Below, in pieces: positions 1-13,255 of a DNA stretch of 64,000 nucleotides. The position numbers and the translations under genes were made by a program. The notes beneath the pieces were generated by a model that was given only the letters and a program-made list of their open reading frames with translations, had not been told where the DNA came from and did not search any database. Numbering within the stretch: the stretch's first letter is position 1; every line of letters starts with the position of its first letter. The stretch is from the NCBI RefSeq assembly GCF_009730915.1, contig NC_052475.1, positions 1,860,001 through 1,924,000 on the forward strand, given 5' to 3'. Source of the stretch: Dioscorea cayenensis subsp. rotundata (lineage: Eukaryota; Streptophyta; Magnoliopsida; Dioscoreales; Dioscoreaceae).

Positions 1-310
1 AACTTATTATTTGGTTGGTAGTGGTAGATATTTTATAAATTGGTTTATAACTTTATATATCATAAAAATTTATAGTTTTAGAAAATCTATATCATACTTG
101 TTAGGAGGCTCGCGAGCCTGCTCGATAGAGCAAGTTTGTTATAAGGCTCGCGAGCCTTAATGAGCCGAGCAGTATGTGGCTCGAGCTCGGCTCGTTTATA
201 ATTTCGAGCTCAAAACTCTGGCTCGAGCTTGGCTCATTTAGTTAATGAACGAGTTTTTTCCGAGCCGAGCTTCGAGTAGCTCATGAACGGCTTGGTTCAT
301 TTGCAGCCCT
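1..310. mobile_element. Right-hand part of an hAT-like non-autonomous element
   Basis: From about 105 to 310 the sequence is a run of GAGCTCG/GGCTCG-type short repeats and ends in TTTGCAGCCCTA. The same motif set and terminus recur at 61.6-62.7 kb, so this is one repeat family. Ends reading GCAGCCCTA, preceded by GAGCC-rich subterminal repeats, are typical of hAT-like plant elements. The left end lies outside the window or is too degraded to place. There is no coding capacity. Confidence 0.5.
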
Positions 311-311
311 A

Positions 312-445
312 GGGTTAACATTCCCAACTCCGGGCTTTTACGAAATCCAACACAAAATACTAACCCCAAAGCTGGGGTTAATATTCCCAACTCCGGGGTT
401 AGCAACTCCAATTTTGGGGTTAGTATTCGTTCCAATTCTGAGGTT
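312..445. repeat. Degenerate minisatellite of GGGGTTAGTATTC-like units
   Basis: About five imperfect copies of a 20-28 bp unit alternate GGTTAGTATTC-like and CCAACTCCGG-like parts. The short minus-strand open frame here only reflects this repeat (it repeats ILTPxL) and is not a gene. Confidence 0.6.
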
Positions 446-3289
446 AGTATTTGTGTGAGCATTGCTCTTTATTTATTTGGTTTGAGCCCCAACAATCTCC
501 AGGCTGTCATTAGAATGCAGCACATTGATAGAATTAGCTCCAAGACAAGATGGAAACTATTTTATGTGGAACCTTTAATTTTTGATGGGCATCAAATGCA
601 AGAAGGTATGGAAGGTATATGCACGTAATTCATTTAATTTTATTAGTCTTGTTAAGTTGGGGACCATTTGTCATTTTTATCCTGTGACTTTTGTGAATTT
701 AATTCATTTATAAATCATTAAAAATGTTCTAAGTTTATATGCACGTAATTATTTAATTTTATTAGAGCAATGAGTAAATTAAAAACTTCAATATTATTAT
801 TATTATTATTATTACAAGTTAAATATATTTATAAAAATAATTATACATAAAGCTAAAAGTCCTTTGGACCATATACACTAATTTATAGTGAAATGTTTGA
901 TTTACGGGATGTTTATTGTTAAAATTTGAGTGATCCTGGTTGTAGGTGTGGTCAATTGAGAACATATGAGAAAATGTTTGATTTACTTGATATTTATTGT
1001 CAAAATTTGAGTGGTCCTAGTTATGGGTGTGGTCGACTGAAGTCATATGAGTGGTCCTGTATTGCTTTTTGTGTGTATGTCATTGACAATAATTGTGTTT
1101 GTTGCATTTGTTAAAATATATACAAAATAATAATAATAATAATAATAATTATTATTATTATTATTATTATTAAATTACCAAAAAAAAAAAACACCAAGGA
1201 TGATACTTGGGATAACTTTTGATGTATTCCTGGCATGCAATATCTCAATATAAAGGGGCATTATATAAAGTTTGGCTACTTAACAAGTGAAGTGGCTCCT
1301 TAACTCCTAAAAGAATGATTACTAGTCAAAGCCAAAAGTTCTTTTGAATAGAAAAGAAAAGCATGATTCCTTGTTTAAAGCTTTCATTCCTTTAATCACA
1401 TGCAAGGATGGATAAACTATGAACATTGTTGTATAAATAAAACTTTAGTACCAAGACATATACCCACCATATCATTGCTTAAAACATATACATTCAGGAT
1501 TTAGTAATATAAAAGTTTTCTTTTTATGCATCTTTATAATTTCATGTTAATTCCCTGAAATTTTATCCCATGTTTTTCTATCTCTTTTGATAAAAACATT
1601 ATTAATTCTTTTTCCCACCTTTATTGACTCATTTGTTATTTATTTGTTATGTTGTTTTGAGAAAAAAGGCTGAGGGAGTCAAGCACATTGATTTATAAAA
1701 ATAGAGCTTTGCCTGTGGACACTCAAAAGAGTCAATAAGTGGGTCTAAAAGACTATTTATAATCATTCATATCATTCAATCAGTGGTCTAATGTTTCTTG
1801 ATTAAATATGAAAGGAAACTCACATTAAATTCAATACTTAATTAGTTGTGTTGAAGTGCTAACTGGTTGTACCTTTTTCTTGGTTGGTTTGTACAGTACT
1901 ATTCCCATCCAGAGCAATGAATGGCATAAAATTCAATTGTAAGTTAATTTCACCGAACAAGACTACAATTTTTTTTTAATTTTATTCTTTAATAATAAAT
2001 TGAGAAAATTAATTCTAACCCTTGAAAGTTTGAAAACTTCCTAAATAGCCCCTTGATATTTGAATTTATATTTCTTTTCCGACACTTCAGCTCATTCCGT
2101 CAATTTATAGTTTATTCTATTTTATAATATTTACTTTCCGTTTAATAATTAAAGTTTGTGTTGAACATTGTGTGTTTATATGTAATTATATAAATTTTTA
2201 TTTAATATGTTTTATTTTATTTAATATTTTATCTTCTCACATGTTTTTGTTTAAAAAATTAACTGTCATTTCTGTCAATGTCAGTTATTCAGAGGTACTG
2301 AATTGTAAACTATTAGAAAAAAAAATTTTTTTTTTTTGAAATACCCAAATTTGAAAGGGTCAAGTGCGCATAAAAAAAACTTCTAAGGAGTTTTAAGTAA
2401 TTACAAGTAATAAATTTTGATTGTCGTTTTAATATTTGAGTGCCGTGAGGGTTGAAACAAATGAAATAAATAAAATTTAATGGTTAATCTGTTTGGATGA
2501 AGGAAAATAAACAAACAAGTACTAGAAAGCAAATATAACTCTTGTAAAATGAAAACACACCTAACATGTTCCAAACATGCAATGTAAAGTCTAAACAACC
2601 AAAATCTAATATAAAACCCACTCTCTTTTTTTTTTCTAAACAATAATCAAATTAATTAGATATCCTTGTCATAATTTCAAAACATCACCATCCATTTTTT
2701 TATTAATAATAATTTCCCAATCCATCCATCAAACTTATCCTAAATAATTAATATATATATATAATATTTTTTAATTAGTCCAAGCGGCCCATGTGGCTTG
2801 GCTTAAGACAGGTGGCTTCACTGTTGCTAAAGAACCTCCACTTGGGACCATATGCATATATATATATATATATAATTTTGTTATTCAGATATAATAATTA
2901 ATAATAACGGGTAACCTTTATATTTAGAGAAATTTTATGTTTATTTTAATGTATTTTCATCAATTTTTAATTATGTACACCAAATTACATAAAAATCAAG
3001 TTTCAAGCATTTCTGTTTCTGGACTGTTTAAAAAAATATACGTTTTGTTTGGATTACAAATAATATATTTTTAAAATAAAACAATATTTAAATACATATC
3101 TAAATAAGCAGCTAAAAAAATATATTTTTTCTTTTTATTAAAAAATTTTTAGTTATTACTAGTTTCCAGACAATTTATTACTACGAATAAATGTTAAAAA
3201 TAAATAAATTCATAAATAAAGTTGCAAAAAGAACCCTGAAAAAGAGAGAAATTAACAAAAAGGAAGAAAAAGAAAAAGAACATTTATAG
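446..3289. other. AT-rich intergenic spacer
   Basis: No convincing coding sequence on either strand. It holds microsatellites (ATT near 795-815, TA near 2750 and 2860) and a near-perfect (AAT)n/(ATT)n palindrome at 1134-1172. Short reading frames near 926 and 2401 lack codon bias and splice support. The spacer ends in the 5' region of the fucosyltransferase gene. Confidence 0.6.
1134..1172. repeat. Palindromic (AAT)n(ATT)n microsatellite
   Basis: About six AAT units run directly into about seven ATT units, so the tract can fold on itself. No gene overlaps it. Confidence 0.8.
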
Positions 3290-3389
3290 AAAAGCCCTCC
3301 CTCGATCCGCTCCACACGCCGCACTCCATTAAAGCTCATCTCGCCATGCTCGTCTCTCCCCCGAGATCCGCACCTCCCCGCCGGTGAGT

Positions 3390-6300
3390 ATGGCTCCCCG
3401 GCCGCAGTCCCCGTGCTCTTCTCCCCGGGCTAAGCTCCGTAAGGGAGGTGGCGCGGTGCCGCAGAGCCCGCGGCGGCTCGTGGTGGTAGTGGTGTCGGCG
3501 GCGCTTAGAAGGAGGGGATTGTTGTTGTTGGTTCCACTGATGTATTTGGTAGCTATGGTTGTGTTCATGGGGTGCTGGGATCTTGAGTTCGTGCCGGTGA
3601 GGGTTGGGGTTGCCATTCTCCGGCGGTCGCCGCCCGGCGCGGTGTATAAAAGCCCTCAGGTTTTCAAGAAACTTTGGCCTTTCATGCAAGCTGATGTTAA
3701 TCACTCCAATGCGGTAAGATTCTATCAAGAATTCTCTCCCTTTTCTCTCACAAGAAAGAAAGTTGATTTTTAAGGAGTACTTGATTATTGGCATGCGTTC
3801 TATGTAGCTTATTTCAGAAACTTTCCCTCATGAATTTCATTTATTCTGAAGAAATAAGGCCCTGGTGGTAAAGCTTTTCCTTTTTTATTTTTACCTTTTT
3901 TTTGGTACATCAAATAATTTTTTTCTATTTTTTTATTTTTTTTTTCTGCTAACCATGTTTTATGCTGCTTGTGTTTGAATATGAAGCATGGATTTTTTGT
4001 TCCGCATGTTGTCCTGCTTGAGAAGATTTGGTAGTAATACGTTGTTAGAGAAAACGCTAAGAAATTTGAATTTGTATATTCCTTATTTTACAATTCTAAA
4101 GAATTTTAGTATTAAGTGAAATCTATCTATCTATATAGATATATTATCTGATGAATCATCCTGGTGAAAATTGCATCTTGTTTAACTTTTGGATACTGGT
4201 GTTTTTCTTTCTATTTTATATTTTTTTTAAGTAATTCCGTACGTTCCATCCTCATAGAAGGGGTGCTGGATAGTATTTGTCTTTTTATAATACAACTACT
4301 TTCCATAGAGGGGTGATACAAGCCATGCTTTCTAGGATCTCAGTCTATCAGTTTACCCTTCTATTATTCTACGCATTTTCTTCTTTCTGTTCTCTGCCTG
4401 GTATATATATACCATAATAAATCTCCAGGTTTTTATGTTAAAATGCACCCGTGAAGCTTAAAGGGCTAAGAAGTAAAAGAATACCTGAATACAGTTGATA
4501 TACTCGGTAAACAAGTAAACTAGGTGATGGCTTCATTAATCCATTCAAAGAGTGACTTTGGAGATAGCTCTCATATAGAAGATGCTTGGAATTCTATATT
4601 TTGGTTGTTGAAAATGTGGGCATGGTGTGTTGCTGCATCTGACTTCAAATTGTGGATTTAATGGTCCAGATGATGCTCACTTTATTTACCTTGCATCAGC
4701 TGCATTAATTCTATGTTAGTAGTCAAGCCACATGTAATCCATACCATTGCATTACTTTGACTATGCGATGGTGTCCACACAAGCATAACCATTGAAAGTT
4801 ATAATGTTCTTTTCATGTCCTCTTGGTTTCATATTGCATAAGAATCATTAGCAGTCCCTTCACTTGCATTTAATGATATCTATTTGCTTAATTTTTATAT
4901 ACAATTATCATCTCGTTGATAGTTTTTTATTGTTTTTACATTTTGCTGGCATTGACGCTTATTGCAGCTCTAAGATTTGTAATTGAAATTCCTCTTGTCC
5001 CTGAAAGTGATCTCTTGCTGTTATCTTTTTCTTTTACCTACCAATGCAACATTCAATTGTATTGATTCTTTTCCAACAATGTAGTCATTATTAGACAAAC
5101 TTTCTCTTGTATCTTAATTTTTAATTGTTCAATGAACTTTTAGGACCTGGCAGAAGCGCTTGTTTTAAACAACTTGTAGTGATCATGACGATATAATAAT
5201 CTGAAACATTTTATTGAATCTTATGCAGTTGGCAACAGCTTGGCATTCAAAAGCAAGCCAGAGATGGAAGTCTTGTTTCAGCAAGAAATTGCATAAAAAA
5301 GGTGGGCTTATTTACATTTGATTGTAAAATTTTGAAAGTAAACTTCTCCCATCAAAGAATATTTGAATGCATGGAAACAATATTTCTCTCAACTTTTTCA
5401 TAATAACAGTTTGCTGAACTTGACACTTTTCTTCCCTTGAAGCACTCTATCATCTTATTTAAAATCAATAAGTACTTGACTTTTACTTGTACTTCTTGTT
5501 ATGAATTTACTTCTTTTTATGAATTCGACAACTAAGTACTGGCCAACTATTTAGCTTATGGTATATGGCCATCCTCAAGGCTCTGCAATTTGTTTTCTAT
5601 GCTTGTGTGAAGCTAATTATGCTATTCTTTTTCCTCTTTTGTTTTCAGAATTGCCACCTTCAAATGGCTTTCTAATAATTGAAGCAAATGGTGGCCTCAA
5701 TCAACAGCGTTTATCAGTATGTACCAGTGTACAAACTTTTGGCACATGCTCTCATTTTAAAACAAATATTTCTTAAAGAACATCACTGCATATTCAACTG
5801 CACCATGATTTTTTTCCTTCTCACTAATATTAGTCGTAAAGGCATCCTGTTTTTTGCGCTTAGAGGGCAGCTTGCTTTCATGTGCCTGGTTTAAATTGAA
5901 CTTCTTTGTTCCAGTTGGGTTGTGATTTGATAGGACTTCAATCATACTGAATCTTTGACAACACCATAAGACTTTATATCTTTCATCAAACTTATGTATT
6001 TTTCTGAAAATGCTCTAGTAATCTTGTTTTTTTTTGTGGGCCTTTTGTTGTGCTCTATTCAATGGGGAACCCCTTCTCAATTACTGTTGATAAGGTTCCA
6101 AAAATGTAAATAATTTACAACCTATCGCTGCTCTATGTCTATTTATATCTAAATCTATGTGGTCTAATCCTGCTCTTTTGCAGTACAGATCTGTGATGCT
6201 GTGGCTGTAGCTGGCATGTTAAACGCAACTCTGGTTATCCCCATGTTTCATCTGAACAGTGTTTGGCGTGATTCTAGGTAAATAGCTACTCCTCTTCTCT

Positions 6301-8629
6301 TTTTGTTCATCACAGGCTACATGGTTGGGTCTGTGATCATGAACTTTTGATTTTCATGTGATTTGATTTTGATAATCCTTGAATGAACATTTTCTTGATA
6401 TTGTATCATTTTCTTTGCTTCTTTATCTTGTTTATTCAAATAATCACAAATCTTCTATTTTAAAATTACCTCAGCAAGTTTGGTGATATTTTTGATGAAG
6501 AATACTTCATTGATACCCTCAAAAGCCATGTAAGAGTGGTTAAGGAGCTCCCCGAAGATATCCTGCAGCGGTTTGACAATAATATCAGCAACATAATCAA
6601 TATGAGAGCAAAGGCCCTATCAACCAAATCCTATTATCTACAAAAGGTCCTTCCAAAATTGTTAGAATTGGGGTACTCTCCTGTCTTTCTCTATCTGTCT
6701 CTTCTACTTTCTATAGATTGTGGAAACTACTTGTAGTTTTCATTTTCTTATATTTTTAACTGTACTTGTTGCTTCAGGGCAGTGCGTATTGCTCCTTTCT
6801 CAAATAGATTGGCACATTCAGTTCCACCCAGCATTCAAGCTCTGAGATGTTTGGCCAATTATGAAGCTTTACAATTTTCTGAACCAATAAGAGGCCTTGC
6901 AAAAGATATGGTAGACAGGATGCTGAAGAAAAGCTCAAACACCAGTGGGAAGTATATATCAGTGCATCTTCGTTTTGAAGAGGTGGTGGCATCTTGTTTG
7001 ATAACTAAAATTTGTGCATCCATGTCTTTTTGGCTAATAACCTAGCGAGTTTCTTTCTCTATGCATTTCAGGATATGGTAGCGTTTTCTTGTTGTACTTA
7101 CGATGGTGGAAAGGAGGAGAAACGTGAGATGGATAATGCTCGGGAAAGGAGCTGGCGAGGCAAGTTTAGAAGACCTGGTAGGGTGATAAATCCAGAAGCA
7201 AATAGAATGGATGGAAAATGCCCATTAACTCCACTGGAGGTTCACCTTCTCTCTTTTTCCTTATAGTTTGAAAACACTATACACATGAATGATATCAAAT
7301 TTAATTCAGTGGGTTTTTGCCCCATTAATATTTGTGATTTTTAAAGAATTATCCTGCGGCAAAGCTTGAAACATTTAATGACATTTTCATGATTACGGAT
7401 TTACTGATTTGAAAGAAAACTAAATATGTCATTATATTTTTACCTTCCTTGCCCTAGCCCTTCAATGATTTTGCTATTTGTGACATGACATTTGACAGAT
7501 TTATTTCCTTGGATTGTTTCGTAGCTTTCGTCAAACATTTTAAACCTCATGTATTATGTATCAATTGCCTTCTGTTTGTCTGGTTGGAAAACACTGTCTG
7601 GGTAACCCTGTTCATTACAAGGTATTATAATAAAGTGATGCTAGAACACCTTGTCACATTTTCATTTTTGGCATGCATTAATTCGGTTCTCTTCTTTCAG
7701 GTTGGAATGATGCTTAGAGGCATGGGATTTGGAAATAATACACCAATTTATGTTGCTTCGGGTAAAATATACAATGCAGAAAAATATATGGCACCTCTCC
7801 GTCAAATGTTTCCACTGTTAGAGACAAAAGAAACTCTAGCTTCTGCAGATGAGCTTGCCCAATTCAAGGTATCCTAATGTTAATATAAGTTCATATTCAG
7901 GCCACCGGATCAAAGCCGAATAAAACACAACCACATTCCTTTACAACGCTTTAAATATGGCTATTGTCTCTTTCTTTGGCATAATCATACCCATTTCCAT
8001 GAATTCCTGTTCACTGCTGTCGAAGTGAATGCTGTTTTTATTCAGCTTTTTGATGGCTTATTCTTCAATGCAGGGATATTCATCTCGGCTGGCTGCGCTT
8101 GATTATACAGTTTGCGCTCACAGTGAAGCATTCGTTACAACTCAAGGTGGCAATTTTCCACATTTTCTACTGGGACACAGGCGATACCTTTATGCTGGAC
8201 ATTCAAAGACAATACAACCTGACAAAAGGAAACTGGTCTTAGCTCTGGATAACCCCAACATCAGGTCATTTCTCACTTCTGTTTTAGATTTTCATATGAT
8301 TCATCAGGATAGAGTTTTGAGCCTACTTTCTCGTTAGGTCTTGAATTCCCCACCGTAGTTTACTTTCTTCGTGGTGTTTATTAGCTAATTATCCTTAAAA
8401 ATCATTTGGTATCAAAGTGCCACTGGTTTTTAAGGTAGCAGATGTTTGTATTGTTGTAATTAAAAGCCAGCTCTTTGTATCTTGATGCAGATGGGATAGA
8501 TTCAAGCGAAGTATGCAGGAAATGCTTCGGCGAAGTGATTTAAAGGGTGTTGGACAAAGGAAAAGCAATGCATCCATCTACACATTTCCCATGCCCGACT
8601 GCATGTGCCAGCAGCAATCAGAAACATAA
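3390..8629 (+). CDS. Plant O-fucosyltransferase family protein (GT106), ten exons
   Basis: Predicted Golgi glycosyltransferase of the plant O-fucosyltransferase family. Exons by GT-AG and phase: 3390-3713, 5229-5301, 5649-5716, 6189-6277, 6475-6672, 6778-6982, 7072-7239, 7701-7868, 8074-8264, 8491-8629. They join in frame to 540 aa, stop TAA at 8627. Residues about 43-62 form one hydrophobic segment after a basic N-terminus, as in a type II Golgi signal anchor. The donor-binding fold begins near residue 133 and shows [22 protein letters not shown] (about 312-321) and [16 protein letters not shown] near the C-terminus, all family hallmarks. Start: the first ATG in frame; a GTG six bases upstream was ignored. 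Exon 1 is GC-rich, later exons AT-rich. The acceptor substrate (cell-wall glycan or protein) cannot be told from sequence. No frameshifts. Confidence 0.93.
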
Positions 8630-9480
8630 AGTCGCAGAGTGTATACGATGAAAACCAGTCATATATCATACTCAAAAGTAGGATTTGTTGATACCCATGT
8701 AAGTATTCTCACATCTACGATGATTTCATTCCCTTAGAAATTCTTTCAATTTTTTCATAGATCAGCAGCATTCCTGTTTGTTCTAATTTTAGTTGTCTAT
8801 ATTTTGATCATTCTCATGTTCTGTATTCCTTCCTTCGTCCAATTCTTTGTGTATGTAAAAAATATCAAGTTGTATCCTACGGTCAAAACTTTTCGTAATA
8901 TCACCGATTTGTCAGTCTTTTTTTTTGCTCCAAGTACTAACCGATGATTTGGACACGGCGATTATCGCCGGTTTTTATCATTACATGTTTTGATTCAACC
9001 AAGTTTGTCACCTACCAGATGTTATTATTCTTTTGTATTATTCTGTGTTTGTTTTGTTGATTTGAAGACAAAATTACACACATAAACTATGGTGCAAATT
9101 CTCATCAAATGGAGAGTTGTGTTTGGTTTGACTATTCATTTCTTTGGACTTTGTTGTTTACTGTTGATTCAGGTCTTCTTTGAAATAATGGAGATAATAT
9201 CAAATTAAAGTCCTGATTAAATATGATAATGACTTCATGGCCCATTTTTTTAACTTCTTTGTGAGTGTTTTCAAACAATCCAAATTATATATATAAAAGA
9301 TTGGTTCAATGATTTGTCTGGCTTGTCCACATCTGTCTCCCTTCCAAAATATGAACAACTTTGAAATGATATTAAAAAAAAAAAAAACAGAATAAAATGA
9401 CTTTAAAATTTAAAAAATCACTTTAATTATGATTTTTTTAATTCTTCTTTTAATCCACGTCAGAAAACAGGTGGGTCCCA
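8630..9480. other. 3' UTR and intergenic spacer
   Basis: AT-rich sequence between the fucosyltransferase stop and the NIPA promoter. It contains the 3' UTR of the upstream gene; no separate gene is visible. Confidence 0.5.
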
Positions 9481-9484
9481 CAAC

Positions 9485-9600
9485 AGCAACTGACGTGGCA
9501 CTAATAAATATGACACCTTTAAAAGCGACCCATTGGCATTACCTGGCATTCTCCACGTGCCACCAGGTGTGCATGATATCTCCGATCACGTGACACCCGG
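9485..9600 (+). promoter_or_regulatory. ACGT-core/G-box cluster upstream of the NIPA gene
   Basis: TGACGTGGCA lies at 9491-9500 and CACGTG at 9554-9559 and 9587-9592, within about 100 bp and 240-340 bp before the start codon at 9829. CACGTG and ACGTGGC cores are known binding sites of plant bZIP and bHLH factors, including ABA-response factors. Use by this gene is inferred from position. Confidence 0.5.
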
Positions 9601-9828
9601 ATCCACTCATTTCCGGTAACCTTACCTCCCTCTTCTTTCGAGTTACTTCACCGCTTACGGTGCTCCGTTCATCTGTCCCTTTGTCGTGGCGGCAGTAAAA
9701 GAAAGACAAAACTATCTCAAAAGAGCGATATAAAAATCCGACCTTTTTTTTATAAAAAACGAGTTTTGGGATCTCAAAACCCTCGCCTTTCTCGAGATTC
9801 AGATGACATCTCGCTGGCCTTGCGATCC

Positions 9829-12630
9829 ATGGAAGCGCTCCAATTCGCCGGCGAGATGCCGGTGATCCACCGGTCGCTCCTCTTGGACGACAACCTCAAG
9901 GGTGTCGTCCTCGCCGTTGTTTCCAGTGCGTTCATCGGAGCCAGTTTCATTTTCAAGAAGAAGGGCCTTAAGCGCGCTGGCTCCTCTGGCGCTCGCGCTG
10001 GTTCGTTGTCAAACCCTAACCCTAATCCTTGACTCTTTGTTTCTAGGGCTTTTTTTGAGCTGGTGTTTGCTTGATCTTATAGGTGTTGGAGGGTATTCTT
10101 ATCTTTTGCAGCCGCTTTGGTGGATTGGGATGATTACGAGTGAGTTTTGGATTCGTCTTTGTTTCTTTCATTTTAGTGATTTAATTTGGTTTTTTTTTCT
10201 TTATTGGGTAAAATTTTGATTGGTTTGAGTTGTGACTGACAGTGATTATTGGTGAAGTTGCGAACTTTATTGCGTATATCTTTGCTCCTGCTGTCCTGGT
10301 GACGCCGCTTGGAGCGTTGAGCATCATAGTGAGGTAAGGTGAAGATTGAATTCTCGGTTGTTGTTGATGAAACTGTGTTATTTTTGCATTTTGGAGGATT
10401 GTTTTATAGATAAAATATTGTGTTTGACTTGGTTTCATTAAAAGAGTTATTTAGATAGTGAGATTTTTTCTTTTTTTTTCTTGGGCAGTGCTGTATTGGC
10501 TCATTTCATCCTCAGGGAGAGGCTGCAGAAGATGGGGGTAATGGGTTGTATACTTTGCATTGTAGGATCAACCGTGATTGTTCTTCATGCCCCGGCGGAG
10601 AGGACCCCGAGCTCAGTTGAGCAGATATGGTACTTGGCAGTGCAGCCTGGTGGGTGCCTTTTGAGATTCTAGTGTGTTGTCTTTGTTGGTAGATACTTTC
10701 GGTCTTGACGAATTACATGAGTCTTTAAATTTCTTTGCAGCCTTTCTTTTATACACTGTAGCAGCAATTGCTGTCTCGCTGGTGCTGATGATGCATTGCT
10801 CACCAAGATGTGGTCAGACAAATATAATGGTGTACTTGAGCATATGCTCTATTATTGGATCCTTAACGGTATAGTTGGATGCTTTGTGCTTTTAGTGCTT
10901 GAGAGTGTGGTTTCCAGTTTGTTTTGTTGTGTTTGATTTGTTATTTTGTTTAGGTGATGAGTATTAAAGCCATTGGCATTGCAATAAAGCTCACGTTGGA
11001 GGGCATCAACCAGGCTGGTTATTTCCAAACATGGGTATTTGCTATGGTTGCAGTCTCATGTATCATTATTCAGCTAAATTATCTAAATAAGGTGAACAAG
11101 TTGACAATTATGGCTTCAGTTCTGTTTTAGTTAAATGTTACATTAAGATATATTTAATTTCTGTTTAAACTTAGACAGTCTTTTGTAAAATCTATAATGA
11201 TTGCCATGCATACTATTGAGGGAGACATATTACCTCAAGTTTTCATTTCTTTGCGGTTGTCCCTCTCATGTCAGTCTCACCACCTACCATTAGTAAATAT
11301 CAAGTTCTATATATCCCCAGAATCTCATACTTGACTTTTTGCTTTAAGTAAATAGCAACATCGAATTGCCTTTTTTTTTTTTTTAAAGATCTGAATTTTT
11401 TTTTCATGCATGAAAAAAATCCAATCTATTATGATTGAATTTTTTAATTGGTATTTATTTTACTGCCTTGATGAGTCTGTAATTTAGCTTTCCGTACGAA
11501 GCCTTAAGTTGATAAGATAACCAGTACAGAAGACCCAACTGAGTAGGTTTTAACCACTTGACATTGAGCCTGTCTAAAATTTAGCAATTTCATGTGGGGT
11601 AGAAAACGGCAATGTTTAGTCAGAGCACATTGCTATTCTCGCTTAGTGAGGCACTGAGGCTTATTATGCTGGTTAGATATTTTTATGTAGATACAGTGGC
11701 TTCTGCAGCTCAAAATACATCTGCTTTGACTGCAAAGTTATTTAAATCGATCAGTAGAAAGGATCATTGAGCAGTTATTAGCTTTTGTATCAATCACTGT
11801 ATCAATTGTCTGACAAAGCTGACAGAAATATCTTTTTATTTGTTATTAGATGGAAGCTATCTTAGAATACTATCTAGTTAACAATTTGGTGTTGCAGGCA
11901 CTAGATACTTTCAACACTGCAATAGTTTCTCCAATATACTATGCCATGTTCACAACTCTCACAATTTTGGCAAGTGCTATTATGTTTAAGGTATGTCAAA
12001 TATTCTTATGGTTGCATCCTTCACTTCTTGTTTCTTCTTCTTTGGCTGAACTGAGCTTTACTATCAATATTATTCCCCTATTTCATCAGGACTGGTCTGG
12101 TCAGAGTGCAAGCAACATAGCATCAGAGATTTGCGGTTTTGTAACTGTAATCTCTGGAACTACAGTGCTACATTCCACACGGGGGCAAGACCAACCTCCT
12201 AATGCAGGTAAACATATTTACCAGCTTTTGTGGTCTACTTCCTGCCTAAGTTGATATAGCATCTAGAAACTGGCATTGGCCATGAACCCATGCACATCTG
12301 CGACCAACCCTAGGTTTTTGCTCTTGATGTGATAAACTAATGGCATTTCATTAGATAAGGATGTGACTGGGTTTTCATTTTCCCAACTGTGAGCATGCTA
12401 TCAACAACAATAAATTCAACCTGAGTTCTACTATGGTAAACAGGGTCAAAACCAAACAATTTCCTTCATTTTCATGGCATGTGCTTTTGTTCAATGCAGA
12501 TTTATACACACCGCTGTCCTCTAAAATATTTTGGCACACTCAAGGGAACAGTGAACTAGGAAAGCACAAGGGAGATGACTTGTTGTCTGGCGATTTTGTT
12601 GCTGTTGTGAGACAAGATCATTTTATATAG
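9829..12630 (+). CDS. NIPA-type magnesium transporter (DUF803), nine exons
   Basis: Multi-pass membrane protein of the NIPA family, which transports Mg2+ in plants and animals. Exons: 9829-10000, 10083-10139, 10243-10333, 10489-10649, 10741-10868, 10954-11091, 11898-11990, 12090-12207, 12500-12630. All junctions are GT-AG and join in phase to 362 aa ending at TAG 12628. The first membrane helix is at about residues 24-42 ([20 protein letters not shown]). Family signatures follow: [36 protein letters not shown] and [20 protein letters not shown]. About nine helices are expected, and the C-terminal tail is soluble. Start: the first in-frame ATG (CCATGG context); an upstream TTG extension is not credible in a plant. 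Intron 1 begins with a short AAACCCTAACCC telo-box (10011-10026). The 3' end converges on the CNGC gene about 625 bp away. Confidence 0.93.
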
Positions 12631-13255
12631 ATTGTGGCCGGACTGACGATTCACATATCCCTTGCCTTATTATCCTATGATGAGCAATCAAGTAATGCAA
12701 CTCTCTTCCACATTTGCTAAGACAAAGGAGTTAAATCAGGAAGACGTGTGAAAATTTTTGTAGGATAGAACTAGTCAACAGCAACATGACCATCGAAGTC
12801 AGATCTCGCCATATGCTACCGCTGTTCCAGAGTGATTTGTGTGTGCTTTGTACATGTTTGCTAATAATTTCCTATTCTTTCACATGGTATCATAGTTATG
12901 TTTCATGCCTCGCTGTTACACACTTTCCAGGTATTTTTTAGAAGAGTGATTGGTTGATTGATGATTAGGTGTTTACATAGAAAGATGCTCATGTTTCTTA
13001 GACTTAACTGAATTGTTGAATATGAATTTCTACTTATTGCATAGGAACTGTGTTTACTTCACACAATTGAATCATTTTGATCTGTAACTCTGAACAAATA
13101 GAACAATTTAAGCAGTACCAGATTGCTATAAAGTGGGGGAAAACATGCCTACAGTTACAAAAATTAACAATATACAATGTCATTTCTTTATGGTTTTCCT
13201 AGCTACATTCTTCTATATCATATGGAAAAAGTTATAAACCTTCTGATACAGAATA
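12631..13255. other. Spacer between convergent NIPA and CNGC genes
   Basis: About 625 bp between two stop codons facing each other. It must hold both 3' UTRs and polyadenylation regions. No other gene is seen. Confidence 0.6.

Noticed and set aside
1134-1172. Palindrome considered as a terminator or CRISPR-like repeat
   Set aside because: It is a simple (AAT)n/(ATT)n microsatellite in a plant nuclear spacer; no spacer-repeat periodicity.
3336-3794. Minus-strand frames opposite the fucosyltransferase first exon
   Set aside because: Shadow of a GC-rich coding exon; no domain, and the plus strand is supported by ten in-phase exons.
9766-9828. N-terminal extension of the NIPA protein
   Set aside because: It would need a TTG start; the in-frame ATG at 9829 gives the expected family length.
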